A stretch of 64,000 bases of DNA from Purpureocillium takamizusanense (GCF_022605165.1 NC_063071.1:2790001-2854000); one strand, 5' to 3'. Counted from the first letter of the stretch, positions 21,577 through 32,751 are shown. A program made the numbers and translations. The notes: generated from the sequence alone by a model not told the origin.

Positions 21577-22759
21577 ATGGCAAACACCTCTGCGTCCACA
21601 AGCGCCGCCGCGAATCATCCACCGGGGGGGCGCGGTGTCGACGTCCTAGTTGCCTCCACAGTGCCCGATGCGAGCATCCCACGTGACCAGACCAGCCGGG
21701 AGAGCACGTCCGCCGCCGTCGTCGTCGCTGCGCCAGGGGGCGACGTGGTGCTCGTCGTCGGGAAGCGGCGCGCCCGCATCCAGGTCTTCTCCGTGGTGCT
21801 CCGCAACTCGTCGCGCGTCTTCGAGGCTATGCTGCGCCCCGAGTTCGCCGAGGGGGCCAAGCTCTTCCTCAACACGCACGGCAGCGCGCCCGTCGACATC
21901 GAGCTCCCCGAGGACGACCCCGACGCCATGGGCAAGCTCTGCAAGATGCTGCACTGCACCGCCGACGCGGGCGCGAGCCCCGGCGGCGCGCAGAGCCTGC
22001 TCGACCTGGCGAGGGCGGCGGACAAGTACGACCTGGTCAGCAGGGTCGTGTTCCCCGCGACGCAGTGGCTCACGGAGCTGATGAAGCGCCCTGCGGTGCG
22101 GGATGCGGAGCTGCTGCTGGGACTGATGGCGGCGTACACCCTGAAGCATGCGACGGGCTTCGCCAACTTGAGTCGCGCGCTGATGATGCAGCATGCGGGC
22201 TCATGGTGCGACTTGCTCAAGGGCTTGCCCGACGTCGACGGCTTGGCCCACGAGCTCCTAGGTATGTTTCGACAGCACGGCAGGCTGTCGGTCGTGGAAG
22301 TTGGTGTAGACGAAAGGCTAACATTCTCCATGCACAACCATAGTGGCACTCGAAGAGGCTCGGTCCTACATCCACGCATGCGTCTGCGAGACGGTCAACA
22401 ACCTCGCCATGATGTCCGCCATCAACTCGTGCCTCTGTACTCTCGAAAAGCCCGACATTGTCAACAGGTGGTTCCTCGGGCTCGGCGGGAGCCAGTTCCT
22501 CACCATAAACCTCACCACCCTGCAGACGCTCAGCATCGTGCACCTCAGCCGGGACGTCTACCACCTCTCGCACCTGGGGTCCGACCACCTGTCCGGCCTG
22601 CGACACGTCTGCGGTAGAAACCCCAGGCCGCTGCTGACCGAGGTCGTGTACGGCATCGTCGCAAAGAAGCTGGCCTCGTTCAAGGGGCTGTGCCTCCGCT
22701 GCTTCGACCGCAAGAATAGGTATGTCGGCGCCACGGGCGGATGCCGGCTGGCCCATTGA
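21577..22759 (+). CDS. BTB/POZ domain protein
   Basis: Exons 21577-22261 and 22344-22759 (1101 bp, 366 residues), with an 82-bp intron (GTATGT donor, CATAG acceptor). After a Ser/Ala-rich N-terminus, residues about 45-150 form a BTB fold: GGDVVLVVG, a strand with IQVFSVVLRNSSRVFEAMLRPEF, then ELPEDDPDAMGKLCKMLHC and LLDLARAADKYDLV. Such proteins dimerise and often act as adaptors in ubiquitin ligases or transcription. The C-terminal half is helical with no known domain. The 3' end is uncertain: a GTATGT at about 22721 could splice to an acceptor near 22830 and replace the last residues. Confidence 0.84.
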
Positions 22760-23372
22760 GCAGGCTGGTACCGGCCGATGATCCGGAAGAAAAGGAGAAG
22801 CGTGCGGGGAAGACGGCTGAGGATGCAGGCAGCTGGTTGTCCAACGGACTTTGGCAGCTGACGAACGGTACGGTGTGAAAACGGCCAGCCAGAGGGGCGC
22901 GCGCCTCCAGTGCGTTCGAGCCCAGGATATGGAGCGAGGTAACAGGGTGCCTTCAATACAGTGATTGGGCAACCTTCGCGGGATAACATGCCGTCGGCTG
23001 GACAAGCGGCCATGAAGCTAGCGAAAATTCGTTGACAATATGTGTTTGATGTCCCACCGCAAACATGAAATGTGTGCCAACGACAGCCTTGGACTATACA
23101 GCATGAACTCTCAAGCTGCCTTCCAACCTCTCAGCAGATGTTTTCCACTCGTGCCACGAGGCGTTTGCCTGTTGAAGAGTGAACTGAGTTTGCATGATGT
23201 ACTGGTGTGTGTGTGTGTGTGTGTCTGTCTGTGAGACCTGAGCGGCAGCTCGAACTCGATGTATGATTGCCTATAGGTATCCTAGTATATTAGGTAACAC
23301 CTAGCCGTCTAAGTGATTGTCCAGCTTGAAAGGACCCTCTGGTGCATTCACGCCAAGCTGCACGTATTGGTT
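22760..23372. other. intergenic with a short (GT)n tract
   Basis: No gene recognised. A (TG)n microsatellite lies at about 23206-23224. Confidence 0.4.
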
Positions 23373-23552
23373 ATGGCTTTAGGCATGGCTTTGCGCATGG
23401 GTTTGGTCATGGGTTTAGGTATGGTTTTGGCCATGGGTTTAGCCATGGGTTTGGCCATGCTTTTAGCCATGCTTTTAGCTATGGGTTTGGCCATGGCTTT
23501 AGGTATGACTTTAATCATGGCTTTGCGCATGGCTTTACTCATGTCTCTGCCT
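23373..23552 (+). repeat. 12-bp minisatellite, about 15 imperfect units
   Basis: Units of the form ATGGGTTTRGCC run head to tail with point differences only. Because 12 is a multiple of three, several frames remain open: one plus frame reads M-x-L-x steps, another xHGF steps (79 codons, 23342-23581), and the minus strand reads KAMAKP-like steps. No expression evidence is visible, so this is called as a repeat and not as a gene. Confidence 0.9.
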
Positions 23553-24519
23553 ATATCTCAAAGCAGTTCTCCTGGCGCTAAGCGCGGCTACTGCATGTGC
23601 TCTCGGACATTCAATCCAGGGTCGTTCTGAAGGCAACGAAACTTTACAGTGGTACCCGCCGACACCGTCGTCTAAATCTTGCCCGGTATCCGAAACACTC
23701 ACCCCGTCGTAATTCAGAAAGAAGAAAACTGGGCAAAGCACCAGATTGCATGCTCCAAGCAAGACGCCGTCGCCAGGAAAACTGCGGCAGCGCGATATAC
23801 TGTGAAGCGTACAGACGAAATTTCAACGAAACCTACTCCATCTCGACAACAACAAGGAATATGACAGTCGCGCGGCATGCTATGCTGCGACAGGCCGGGA
23901 AGCACCCCGGCAACCCTATTGCGAGGGCAACATTGACGAGCCGGGAGACGATTGCGCGCCGCTGGAGGTCTGGCGACGGCCTGACATTACCTGCATGAAA
24001 GAGTGGTGCGACCCGGTCCGAGATGAAGGCATCTTGGACAACGACGAGACTATTTGCGGCACCGAGTCCTATTGTAGGCTCTTCACGAGGCCCGAGGTGC
24101 TCAACAATCCTGATAGCCCATACACCAGCGAGAGCGACTGCTTCTACCGCCACGAGAAGATGCCTGAGACTGAGTGGAAGGCGAAGGGAATGTGGACATC
24201 GCCTCGGGGCCGCATGAAGCGAGGAAGCAAGCCGTTTCATCCCGCTCCTTGCTGGGCTCCCTACACAGAAAAGGAGTACACATACAAACAAAGAGATGAG
24301 GAGTGTCTCGGAACGGCACTATACTGTGCCCAGTTTTCGAATCCTTTCGGAGACAAAAACTCGAATTGGAGCGAAAAGGGCAAATACCAGGACGAAAGAG
24401 CTTGTCTCCTCGACCGTGAAGCTCAGCCCGACGCTGCTTCGAACGACAAGTGTTCTGGGGATTTCTGCACGTGGGGTCACACGGAGCCCGTCCCAGAGGG
24501 CGAATTCAACATAGTCTAA
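23545..24519 (+). pseudogene. secreted Cys-module protein, reading frame disrupted in its 5' half
   Basis: The 3' part (frame open from about 23806 to the stop at 24519) encodes repeated modules: CGTESYC...SDCFYRHEK and CLGTALYC...RACLLDRE, ending GEFNIV. Upstream the same module continues but in other frames. CGSAIYCEAY is in a second frame at about 23780-23810, and NWAKHQIACSKQD is in a third just before it. A signal-peptide-like stretch (LKAVLLALSAATACA) lies near 23550-23600 with no in-frame ATG. At the frame changes near 23770 and 23840 no acceptable intron is present, so single-base losses (decay or sequence error) are the simplest reading. The intact 3' frame could still be expressed from ATG 23995. 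Function unknown. Confidence 0.5.
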
Positions 24520-24966
24520 GATGTTTCGTACATGGCACGGAGCTTTGCAACATGATCGGGGAAAACAAATTGCTGTGGGTTGGTTGGTTGGGTAACCGCC
24601 TTGTTGGCCGGCTCTTTCACTGGGCTCTCTCACTCGGCCGCCTATACAGCTCCTCTTCTTCCTTCTCTTCATAGCCCATCACGGTCTTCATCAGCTATGC
24701 GCCTGTCACTTTGCCGGCGGTCTGGTATTGCCCTTCTCTCCCGGTACATGCATAGAGAACTCCAGTAGTTTGTCCATTTGCCCCATAAACCCTAAAGAAA
24801 CTCAAGGTCTGCATTTAGACGCGTTTGCAATTCCCAATCTAGGCGAGAAGATAACTCATGGCTGGCCCGAGTAAATGGCGTGCATACTTGCACTGAAAGA
24901 GTACGCTTTTCCCCAGCTTCGCCGCCATTCCACCCCGATGCTTTCATAAACACCGGTTGCTTTCCG
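24520..24966. other. intergenic, no gene seen
   Basis: About 450 bp between convergent genes. No feature recognised. Confidence 0.4.
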
Positions 24967-25908
24967 TCATCTCCTGATGTACATCGGTGGCGCATTTCCC
25001 ACTTCTGTCTCCTCACATACAACGCATGTGCCTCCGTCACGAATATCTTGGACGCTAGATGATGTCTTCGACAATGAGCACGTCTTCTTGGCCACCCACT
25101 TTGTCGCTGCCTCCTTCACGTAATTCTGGATCAAGTAACAATCGCAGTTTCCGTGTTGCAGCAGCATGTTTTTGAGAAGATGGACCTCCGCCGTCAGATC
25201 CACTGCTGCATTCGAGAGCGTGCGGTGCTCCTTCTCCAGGCTATCGTGCCTGGATTTGAGGTCCTCCTCCTCAAGACGCCTACGGTACCGGCATTTATCC
25301 GCAGCGATGCGATTCTTCGCACGAGTACGCAATGTCTTAGGGTCTTCAAGATCCGTTGGGTCAGATTTGATTTCGGCAGGTGGCCGCCTTTGGGACTCGA
25401 GGCCCGTCAACTGCTCTTCCGGGTCGGCTGCGGGCACGGCCGCCATCTTTCTGTGGACTGTTCTCGGCCTACCGCGTTTGTTTCCTGGTGGGCTTGGGGG
25501 AGAGTTTGTTGACAGTGTCTCCATGGAGCCGTCTCCTGCCACCACGGGACCCGGCGACGCATTGGTGATGGGACTGCAGGGTGTGGTGTCGCCAGCTAGA
25601 TCACCGTTCCATGTCCATACAGGGTCGAAGAAGGGTCCAAGTGTCTGCACGGTAGGAAAGGCCGTGCTTGCGCCCCACGGTGTTCCCTCAATGGCTGTCT
25701 GGGCAGCAAATCCATTTTTTATACTTGAATGAGTCCGATCGAAGGGAAGGATTTCTGTTGCCGTCTTGAAGTCCCTATAGTTCTGAAAGACATAGTAGTC
25801 ACTGTCCAAGTCGGTGTCGCGCCAGGTATCGAGGAGTCGGTCAGGAGCAACCGTTCTCCCAGCATAATGCGGCCTTGGCTGATGTGATGCGGTAAGGGTC
25901 AAGTTCAT
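24967..25908 (-). CDS. bZIP transcription factor (ATF/CREB-like)
   Basis: Single exon, 313 residues. The bZIP domain lies near residues 195-255: basic region RAKNRIAADKCRYRRRLEEE, with both signature residues (Asn and, at +8, Arg) present, then heptads LKSRHDSLEKEHRTL and LTAEVHLLKNMLLQHGNCDC. The last block is typical of fungal Atf1-type factors. An AT-hook-like KRGRPRT precedes it at about residue 144, and the N-terminal half is Pro/Ser/Thr-rich as in activation domains. The C-terminus carries a CVVC pair. Expected to bind CRE-like sites in the nucleus. Its targets cannot be read from the window. Confidence 0.88.
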   Translation of the reverse strand: MNLTLTASHQPRPHYAGRTVAPDRLLDTWRDTDLDSDYYVFQNYRDFKTATEILPFDRTHSSIKNGFAAQTAIEGTPWGASTAFPTVQTLGPFFDPVWTWNGDLAGDTTPCSPITNASPGPVVAGDGSMETLSTNSPPSPPGNKRGRPRTVHRKMAAVPAADPEEQLTGLESQRRPPAEIKSDPTDLEDPKTLRTRAKNRIAADKCRYRRRLEEEDLKSRHDSLEKEHRTLSNAAVDLTAEVHLLKNMLLQHGNCDCYLIQNYVKEAATKWVAKKTCSLSKTSSSVQDIRDGGTCVVCEETEVGNAPPMYIRR

Positions 25909-27786
25909 ATTGAGCGTGTCGCTACCGGTCTGGTGCGGGCGGTTGGGCGGTTACGATTTCAGTTGACGACATGGAGTTGCCTTAATAACATGAAGGCCGT
26001 TGGTGAGATATCAAGAGGAGGCAACCTCCACGTCGTTAAGTGACGACACGAACAAACGAGGTATCGGGGGAATCGTGTAAGGAACCAATTACATTACTGA
26101 GACAGTTATATAGCACCGTATTATACATACAGGGGAAAAGAGGAAACAGGACGCAGCACTTTCAGGCAGGTGTGTGGACTCTGAAGACAGTGGTGGCGTG
26201 TCCGTCGCTGACAGAAGGGCCCATCAAAGCCATCAATGTGCTACGGCACGATTCAGGCACATGCCATCCGGACCACTTCCGGGCAACTTAATTGGGAGAA
26301 CCTGGCAGGGGGGCGCGGGCCTTGTTCGGGACTCCGGAAGGCGATGCGCCTCCACCTTAGATGGACAATTGATCGCGGTAGTTCGCGCGGCAACACGTGC
26401 ACGCGGCGATCAGTCTAGGTCGAGCTCCGGATTCTGCGACTGAGAGGACCATTTTCCACATACGAGCTGCTGAGAGGCTTCTTGAGAGGATAGGGGTGCA
26501 CTGAGCTCTATGATGACAATGGCTAGTAGCGAGGCGTCTTCGCTTCTGATGGCCAATATTTAACGAAGCCATGCGGCGACGTGCTCACTGCAATGTGGCC
26601 TTCTGACACTGGCCTTTGGACGCCAAGGGCCCTCCAGCCCCATCGAACCGCCAGACTGGTCGAGAGAACGTGCGAGCCAGGTGGAGGTGCGACAAGAGGT
26701 GCCCCAGAGCCGGTGCAATGCGTCCCGGAAGCAAGTCAACAAGTGCCGCCTGGATCAAGGGTACGGTGTCAGGAGCATATGCACCGCCCCTCCCGGCGCC
26801 AAGCGCGGCATGCGCGGGAAAGCGGAGGCAGGGTCCAATTGGCCGAGTGCCTAACTCGATGATACTCTGTAGTGTGGTGTAAGAACATGAAGATTTGTTA
26901 ATCGGCATGTGCGGATGAGCCTTCCGAGCGCGCACGGTACTGGATGGCCCCCAATGCACTCAAGCTGTTTCTAAAGTCTGGCGTTTGCCCCTCAGTCGGC
27001 TGTTCAATGCACGATGAGAATATTGAAGAAAGTAGCACCCCCCCCCCCCGGGCCAAGGAGACATTGGACTCGATCACGGTTGCAGTTATCGCATGTTACA
27101 TCGACATGCGGGTTGGTGGCTTGACATGGGGAGAGAAAACAAGCACGGCGTTGGAGAACCCTTGCCAAGCAGGGACCAATAGCCAGTACTCCGTACTTTG
27201 CACAGAGACACTGGAGCCTTACTGACGGAGCACAACTGGCGGCTCCGTTGGTGCGTGCCTTGCGGAGACAGACTCACCTTGAGCGTTGGCCACGAATTGG
27301 CGAGACGGCCACAGCGCCAACATCAAATGTCGAGAAGGGAACCCCGTTGAACATAGCTCACTGAACGCACTCTTCACGGGACGACACGCGCATTCCGCTG
27401 AAAAGAATGCACAGCGATTAGGAAAGAAGCAGGAACGGCTTCAATGTTGTCTAGTGATTAGCTATAGGACATACTCTTCCACCGCCCCGATCGCACCCCG
27501 CATGTCATTTGATGATTATTCCTTCACTTGAGCTCTCAAAACACGAATTATGCAGTTCGACGGCGGTCTTGCGCGGGGCGTGAACCCTGAGTGCAAACAA
27601 ATCGAGGGTGAAAATGAAGCGGCAAGCTTTAAGCCTCTCAATGCTAGCAAGAACCCTCTCATCTTTTGACTCATAAAAATGCCCGCGATATATCAAGATC
27701 AAAGTTCAAACTAATGTTGAGCAAAATGTCACGAAACACCTGATGTCGAGACATGGACGTCGTGGTCACCAATGTACATGTAAATG
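25909..27786. other. intergenic, about 1.9 kb, no convincing gene
   Basis: Only short frames on both strands. A C10 run lies at about 27039. The stretch 26560-26960 keeps a 124-codon minus frame of GC-rich composition, which I regard as chance. Confidence 0.35.
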
Positions 27787-29222
27787 TCATACCGATAGTG
27801 ACGTCGTTTCAGTCTCCGCTTTGGCCATGTAAGGGTCTTCAAAAGGCTTCTGACCCATTCGCGACCAGCACATGGCCGACATCAGGGCCTCATCAGTCTC
27901 CTTTCCCTTGAATAGGAGCTCCGATTTCCCATCCCCCAGATGTGTGATCGACCGATCCTTTAATATGTCAGCAGCAGCACCGTCAAAGAGTTAAAGGATG
28001 TCGGTGGCATCTTACTAGTCCCAGTGTAAGTTTGATGACACCATCAGCCCATAGGTTGGTGTATTTGTGCTTGGGCTCCTGTCCCTGTGTGACGAGCAAA
28101 ATGTTTTCCGCAACTACCGTAGCCTGACGCATCGCGGAACGGGCATTAGGATTGGGCGTGTGCGTGTCGGCAACGTCGCCACAGGCGTAGACGTTTGGCA
28201 CATTTGCCGCATCAATTTGCAGAGTGTCTTTGACCTTGATGTGACCGTTTGGCGAGATGGCAGTCGGGACTAAGCTCTCGATGACTTGGGACGACGGCTT
28301 CTGTCCCGTGCAATCAATCTGACGAGGTCAATTGTGTCAGTAGAGTGCGTCCATCGAGGACAATACAAGCGTCGAAACTCACAACCAGATCGCATAAAAC
28401 TTTGCGCCCGGATCGCAGGACGATGGCGCCGCTCTCCCGTCCTCCCTCGTTGACGCGCTCGTTGAGGATGACCTCAACTCCGAGTGTTTGCAGCGCTTCT
28501 AAAGCCGAATTTTGCAAGCCTCTACCGAATCGATGCATGACGGCGTCGCGAGAGTGGACAAGAATGACGTTCTTCTTTGGGTAAAGATGCTTCGCGTCAG
28601 TGGCGATCTCAACGCCTGCAGCACCGCCTCCGACGACGACGACGGTCTCGGCCAGTTCGATCCTTTGCTGCAGCTCCTGTATGAGCTTCATCCCAGCAAG
28701 TTTGTCGGTTGCGTTGACGCGAGAGGGCAGGCCTTTGTCTACACCAGACCCCGTCGCAATGACGAGGATGTCGTAAGGAACATCCTCGCCACTGTTTGCT
28801 AGGTGAACAGCCTTTTCAGTCACGCTCGCCACGCGGTCTGTGACCCATCGCAGCACGCCCTCCGGGTTGTCTCGCACGAGTCCTCCGTAGGGGATAAAGG
28901 CCTTGTGCTCATGACCCTTGACGACGCATAGTCTTGGTAGAACCCAGGTGAACTGAAAATGAGAGTTTGGCTCAATGACCACAACCCGATAGGGGCTGTC
29001 CGGGGGCAGACTGCTTGTCAGGATGTACGCAACGTGGTGCCCCGAGAAGTTGGCGCCCACAATCACAATATTGCGAGTCCTGGGCGTAGACGCTGCCGAA
29101 GAAGGTCGGCGACGGATTCGACGTTGTACCAGGGCAGTTCTTACTGAACGTCGAAGTTCACCCCAGAGTACAAAGAGCATGTAGCTCGCAAGCTTGGCGT
29201 AGAGTGTAGCTTTGGCCAGCAT
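27787..29222 (-). CDS. AIF/FSP1-like FAD-dependent pyridine-nucleotide oxidoreductase
   Basis: Exons 29222-28383, 28318-28016 and 27957-27787 (1314 bp, 437 residues), all phase 0 with good donors (GTGAGT, GTAAGA). An N-terminal hydrophobic segment (residues 9-22) precedes an Arg-rich stretch, so membrane or mitochondrial attachment is likely. The FAD-binding strand NIVIVGANFSG starts at residue 51. The NAD(P)H Rossmann motif ETVVVVGGGAAGVEIA is near 205, and the second FAD motif NVYACGDVADT is in exon 2. This is the domain order of AIF/AMID (FSP1) flavoproteins, which oxidise NAD(P)H and pass electrons to quinones or other acceptors. The start is the first ATG in frame. Two perfect iron-type GATA sites lie 400 bp upstream. 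Confidence 0.88.
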
Positions 29223-29621
29223 TGCGACGGCCCAAGGAGCTTCCTGAATGTGCAGCACGAGTGGTGCGATCTAATACTGCCACCAGGGTCAAGCGCAACT
29301 TGACTTACCGCCAGTATGTTAAAGTAGCCCGAATCAGGTAGCCGCTTGCCGGCTGGGACTGGATGCCGGATCTTCCAATTCCGGGTGGTCAACAAGGGGG
29401 AAGGGGACTGGACTGAAGCTGAAGGAAGCGAGAACCTCAAGTTGGCACTTATGGGGCTTGATTGGCTCGAGTCGTTTACTACAAACTAGAAAGTGCCTCA
29501 TTACTTGGAAGCGAGTCCTAGGATCACTCCATGTCTGTGGGGCGTAGCCCAATCTGGTGGGCTTTGACAAAGTACGATCGAGCAGGTTGCTAGCGTCATT
29601 TTAGATCAATTATTGACGCTG

Positions 29622-29640
29622 TTATCTGATGATCTGATAA
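29622..29640. promoter_or_regulatory. inverted pair of SreA/Fep1-type GATA sites
   Basis: TTATCTGAT-G-ATCTGATAA: two exact copies of ATCWGATAA, head to head, one base apart. They lie 400 bp upstream of the AIF-like gene. SreA, SRE, Urbs1 and Fep1 are known to repress iron-uptake genes through this sequence. Confidence 0.7.
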
Positions 29641-29716
29641 TCCATACTACTAAAAACAAGTCACGCTCAACCGAAAAAAAAAAGTTTCTCAAAAGTCCGC
29701 CCCGGCGCCACTAGAC

Positions 29717-30588
29717 TTAAGCCACAATTTGCGGTGCATGCTGCACAACACCATCCGTCGTCACGTTTGTGCTCGGGGCTGGCAGGCCGCTGCTGCTGAC
29801 CCCCTCCATGTCCCCTTGTTGGCGACGCCACTGGTCAAAGGTCATTCCCTTTGCGGACGAGGGCAATTTCACCATCAGGGGCACCTCGATGTCCGACTCG
29901 GTCCCCAGGACCTCGGCTTTGTGGACGATCTTCTCGGGCAGGACCTCGAACCCCATCTTCTTGTACAGATTCACCGTCGACGGCGAGGACTCGAAGTATA
30001 CGGGCAGGCCCGCCAGTTCGCCCATCTGAATGCCCCACTGCACCAAGAGAGCCCCGGCCTTGCGCCCTTGGTGCTTGGGGTCGACTGCGATAACGTGGAC
30101 GTCTGAAACTCGCGTTATTAGCGCCGAACTTTGAGGCCCTGGTCTGGTCTGGTGGCTCGGGCCAACTGCCCATTGCAGCAATGTCACGTACAGATGTATG
30201 GTCGGCCGCCAAAGAGCCTCTCTCGCACCTCCCACAGGGGGTTGAGGATTTTCTCGGCTCGCTCGCGCTGCTCGCCCTGCAACCAGGGCACGCCAAGGTT
30301 CCGCCGCTCTTCTGGGGTCCGCTCTCTCAGGTAGAGATCGCCGAGCCCCATGCCGATGATGTCGCCCGTGTCCGTGTCGACACACTTCAGGGTGTACTGG
30401 CTGTCGCTGCTGTGCCAGTACTGCAGCGTGCCGGCCGCGTGGGCCTCCCGGAAGCCGTCGTCGAGGATGCTCGGGAACAGGATCTTGAGCATCAGGCGGC
30501 CCATGGGGTCGCTCTCGAAAGCCGCGAAATAGATGTCATAGACGCGGCGGATGTCGGGAATCAGCGCGGGCAGAATGACTTGAACCAT
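29717..30588 (-). CDS. GNAT-family N-acetyltransferase
   Basis: Exons 30588-30192 and 30102-29717 (783 bp, 260 residues), with an 89-bp intron (GTACGT donor, TTCAG acceptor). Splicing creates RPYIYVHVIAVDPKHQGRKAG (about residues 127-147). The motif-A acetyl-CoA loop HQGRKAG is followed by a helix and by YKKMGFEVL, standard for GNATs. The N-terminal part (DIRRVYDIYFAAFESDPMGR) matches the common fungal GNAT subgroup. The substrate is unknown. It sits between two genes with iron-type promoter sites, and some GNATs act in siderophore assembly, but this protein lacks any feature that would identify it as one. The neighbours are co-directional. Confidence 0.85.
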
Positions 30589-31513
30589 GGTGGGCGGTGT
30601 TGGAGGGAGAAACCAGACAGTAGATGATCCGCGTTCTCTGATATCCGGTATCCAGTGCTTCAGTGTGCGTTGAGATGACTGGAGCCTCTACTCCGTACAT
30701 GACGGATCAACGCCCTTAAATATTCGCAACCCCGCTCTCTCGGCTCGCCTCCGAGAAAAGTAGCAACGGATGGAGAGCAGCCATGTGGCTGCTATGGGCC
30801 TCGCCTGTCAGTCGAACGCCTCGAAACCTGTTATGTTGGTGCCGTTGAGGGCACTTCCTCTGCCTCTAGTTCCACCAAGCCATCGCTGATCCACCTCAGC
30901 CCCATCACAAGCTCGTGGCCATAACCGGGATCTTGGAGATGACTTGGTAAAGCAAGCACGCGCACTAGTCTCATATGTACCCTGGATGCCTGACAGCTCT
31001 AAAGTGGCAGGTGTGGTGTATGAATGGCACATCATGCAGAAACAAGACTTGTGGCCCTGGTACGACATCGAGGCACCGGACCTTCTGAGCACTGACTCGG
31101 CATAAACAGCTCGCGTTGCATGCCACATGTACGCATTCATGTGTCGCTTCGTTAGAACTGGCTAGCATCCGTGTAAACGGACGCTCTCGCTGCTAATTTC
31201 AGGCGCATTATAAACATGCTCACACGGTTGACTAAACTCAGGATCAAGGACATAGCACCGCAGCTTTCGTGTATTTGATTTGAAAGATTACGGGTCAACC
31301 CAGAAGCACGTCCTAAGTGCTTTGGCTATTAGGCATGCTTACATACAAGTTGTCCACGGAATATTATACAGTCTATGTAGCCTTCGACATAACATGCTTG
31401 GCCTCTGGAAAATGGATTCAATATTTGTTAGGCGAGGTCTTGGCTTGTAAGGAACAAGACCAGCCATTGACGTCGGCTCGCTGCCTACCACATTATACTT
31501 GACTGTGGCAATA
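30589..31513. other. intergenic, no gene seen
   Basis: About 0.9 kb upstream of the GNAT gene and downstream of the first CFEM gene. No feature recognised. Confidence 0.4.
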
Positions 31514-32391
31514 TCAGAGCATCTGGAACGCGGCAGCGCCAAGACCAGCAATGACGAGAGCTCCCGGAACAGTCTTTAGGCTCACACCCTTGAATTCAGT
31601 CAGCAATGTCTGCATTCGAAGTTTTTTGCAATGTCAATCATTCTTGCCTTGTTGACCACGACGTTTGTTGGGCTGGGCTGCGTCGAAGTGCCATTCGTGG
31701 GCGTCGAAACCCGCTTGGTCGACGACGGCAGGACGACAGAAGACTCAGCAGCGTGCGAGCTGGTGGGGAGACTCGTGGCCGAGCTGGACTTGGACGCGAC
31801 ACCTGTGGTGACGAGCGTCGTCTCCACCGCACTGGATGCCGGCCTCGACGTAGCGGCAACGGGGGTGCTGCTCTTCGCGGAGCTCGGGGGCTGTTGGGCG
31901 GTGGATGAGGACTACATCACGTCGTACGAATATGAGCGTGGTAAACATTTGGGTTTGGGGACGGGTGGACAATGTCTGTAAAGGATTGCTCGTACCGAAG
32001 GTCGGGCCGGCGGCACAATCGGAACTCCCATGTCTGTAGCGAGAGGTCAGCATGATGCCAGACACCAGTCAGGTCAGAGATGAGGCCATGCCTTTGCAGA
32101 GGCTGACACCAAAGTTGATGGCATTCTCGGCGTCGCTGGCACACTTGGAGTATGCGCACTGGGCGAAGAAGTTCTGGAGATCCTTGCCCTTGCAGAAGCA
32201 GAGGTACATGTTGGCCTCCTTGCAGTCCAGCGGCGGGTGCTCCGTCGTCACCGACTGAAAGCAGTTGACCTGTTTTCGGTCAGCCTCTGTCTGACCTTGA
32301 TCAAATATCAAAACGGGACGCTTACAGCGCAGAGAGACTGGGCGCTCGCGACTGCCGCCAGGCCGGCGATGGTGACGACTGTGGTCTTCAT
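31514..32391 (-). CDS. GPI-type CFEM protein 1 (variant haem pocket)
   Basis: Five exons: 32391-32326, 32269-32092, 32033-31996, 31911-31663 and 31609-31514 (627 bp, 208 residues). The third exon follows an intron with a GC donor (GCATGG...CTACAG). A signal peptide (about 1-18) precedes one CFEM domain with all eight Cys: CAVNC, LDC, LCFC, QC, KC, SLC. Next comes a Ser/Thr-rich stalk of about 80 residues, then a hydrophobic C-terminus (VPGALVIAGLGAAAF), the usual layout of a GPI-anchored wall protein. The position of the haem-binding Asp (D-x-x-C-x-C) is Met (MYLCFC). CFEM proteins of Candida bind and relay haem; in other fungi some act in virulence or wall structure. Iron-type GATA sites lie upstream. 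Confidence 0.85.
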
Positions 32392-32732
32392 GGTTGTTGA
32401 GTAATGATTGGTTTACGGTTAACGAGTGTACGGTATGTTCGATCAGGTGCAGAATCAGTCAGAGAGGCAGCTCCTTGCAAAGCTCCGGCATCTTGACGAG
32501 AGTCATTATTATACACCTCGTCGTCTCATGACGCCCGGGCTCAGCAGCGTCTAGCGTTCTCGCGTTGCCGTAGTCAATATTAGCTGAGCTTGACTCAGCC
32601 CAGATTTCGCTGGTCCCACATCACACTTCCAAAGTCCGGACTCGAGGGCTACGAGCGCAAGGTCCACGAGCACAAATTCACGCAATGCTGTGGCGGAGGA
32701 CCCGGGCCCACGATGTGCTCTGGCCTTGTTTT

Positions 32733-32751
32733 TTATCTGATCATCAGATAT
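32733..32751. promoter_or_regulatory. SreA/Fep1-type GATA site with inverted near-copy
   Basis: TTATCTGAT (32733-32741) is an exact ATCAGATAA on the minus strand. ATCAGATAT (32743-32751) is an inverted copy with one mismatch. They lie 342 bp upstream of CFEM protein 1. Confidence 0.65.

Noticed and set aside
26585..26959. 124-codon minus frame in the 26-kb gap
   Set aside because: Low-information composition, no motif, and competing frames on the other strand are equally open.
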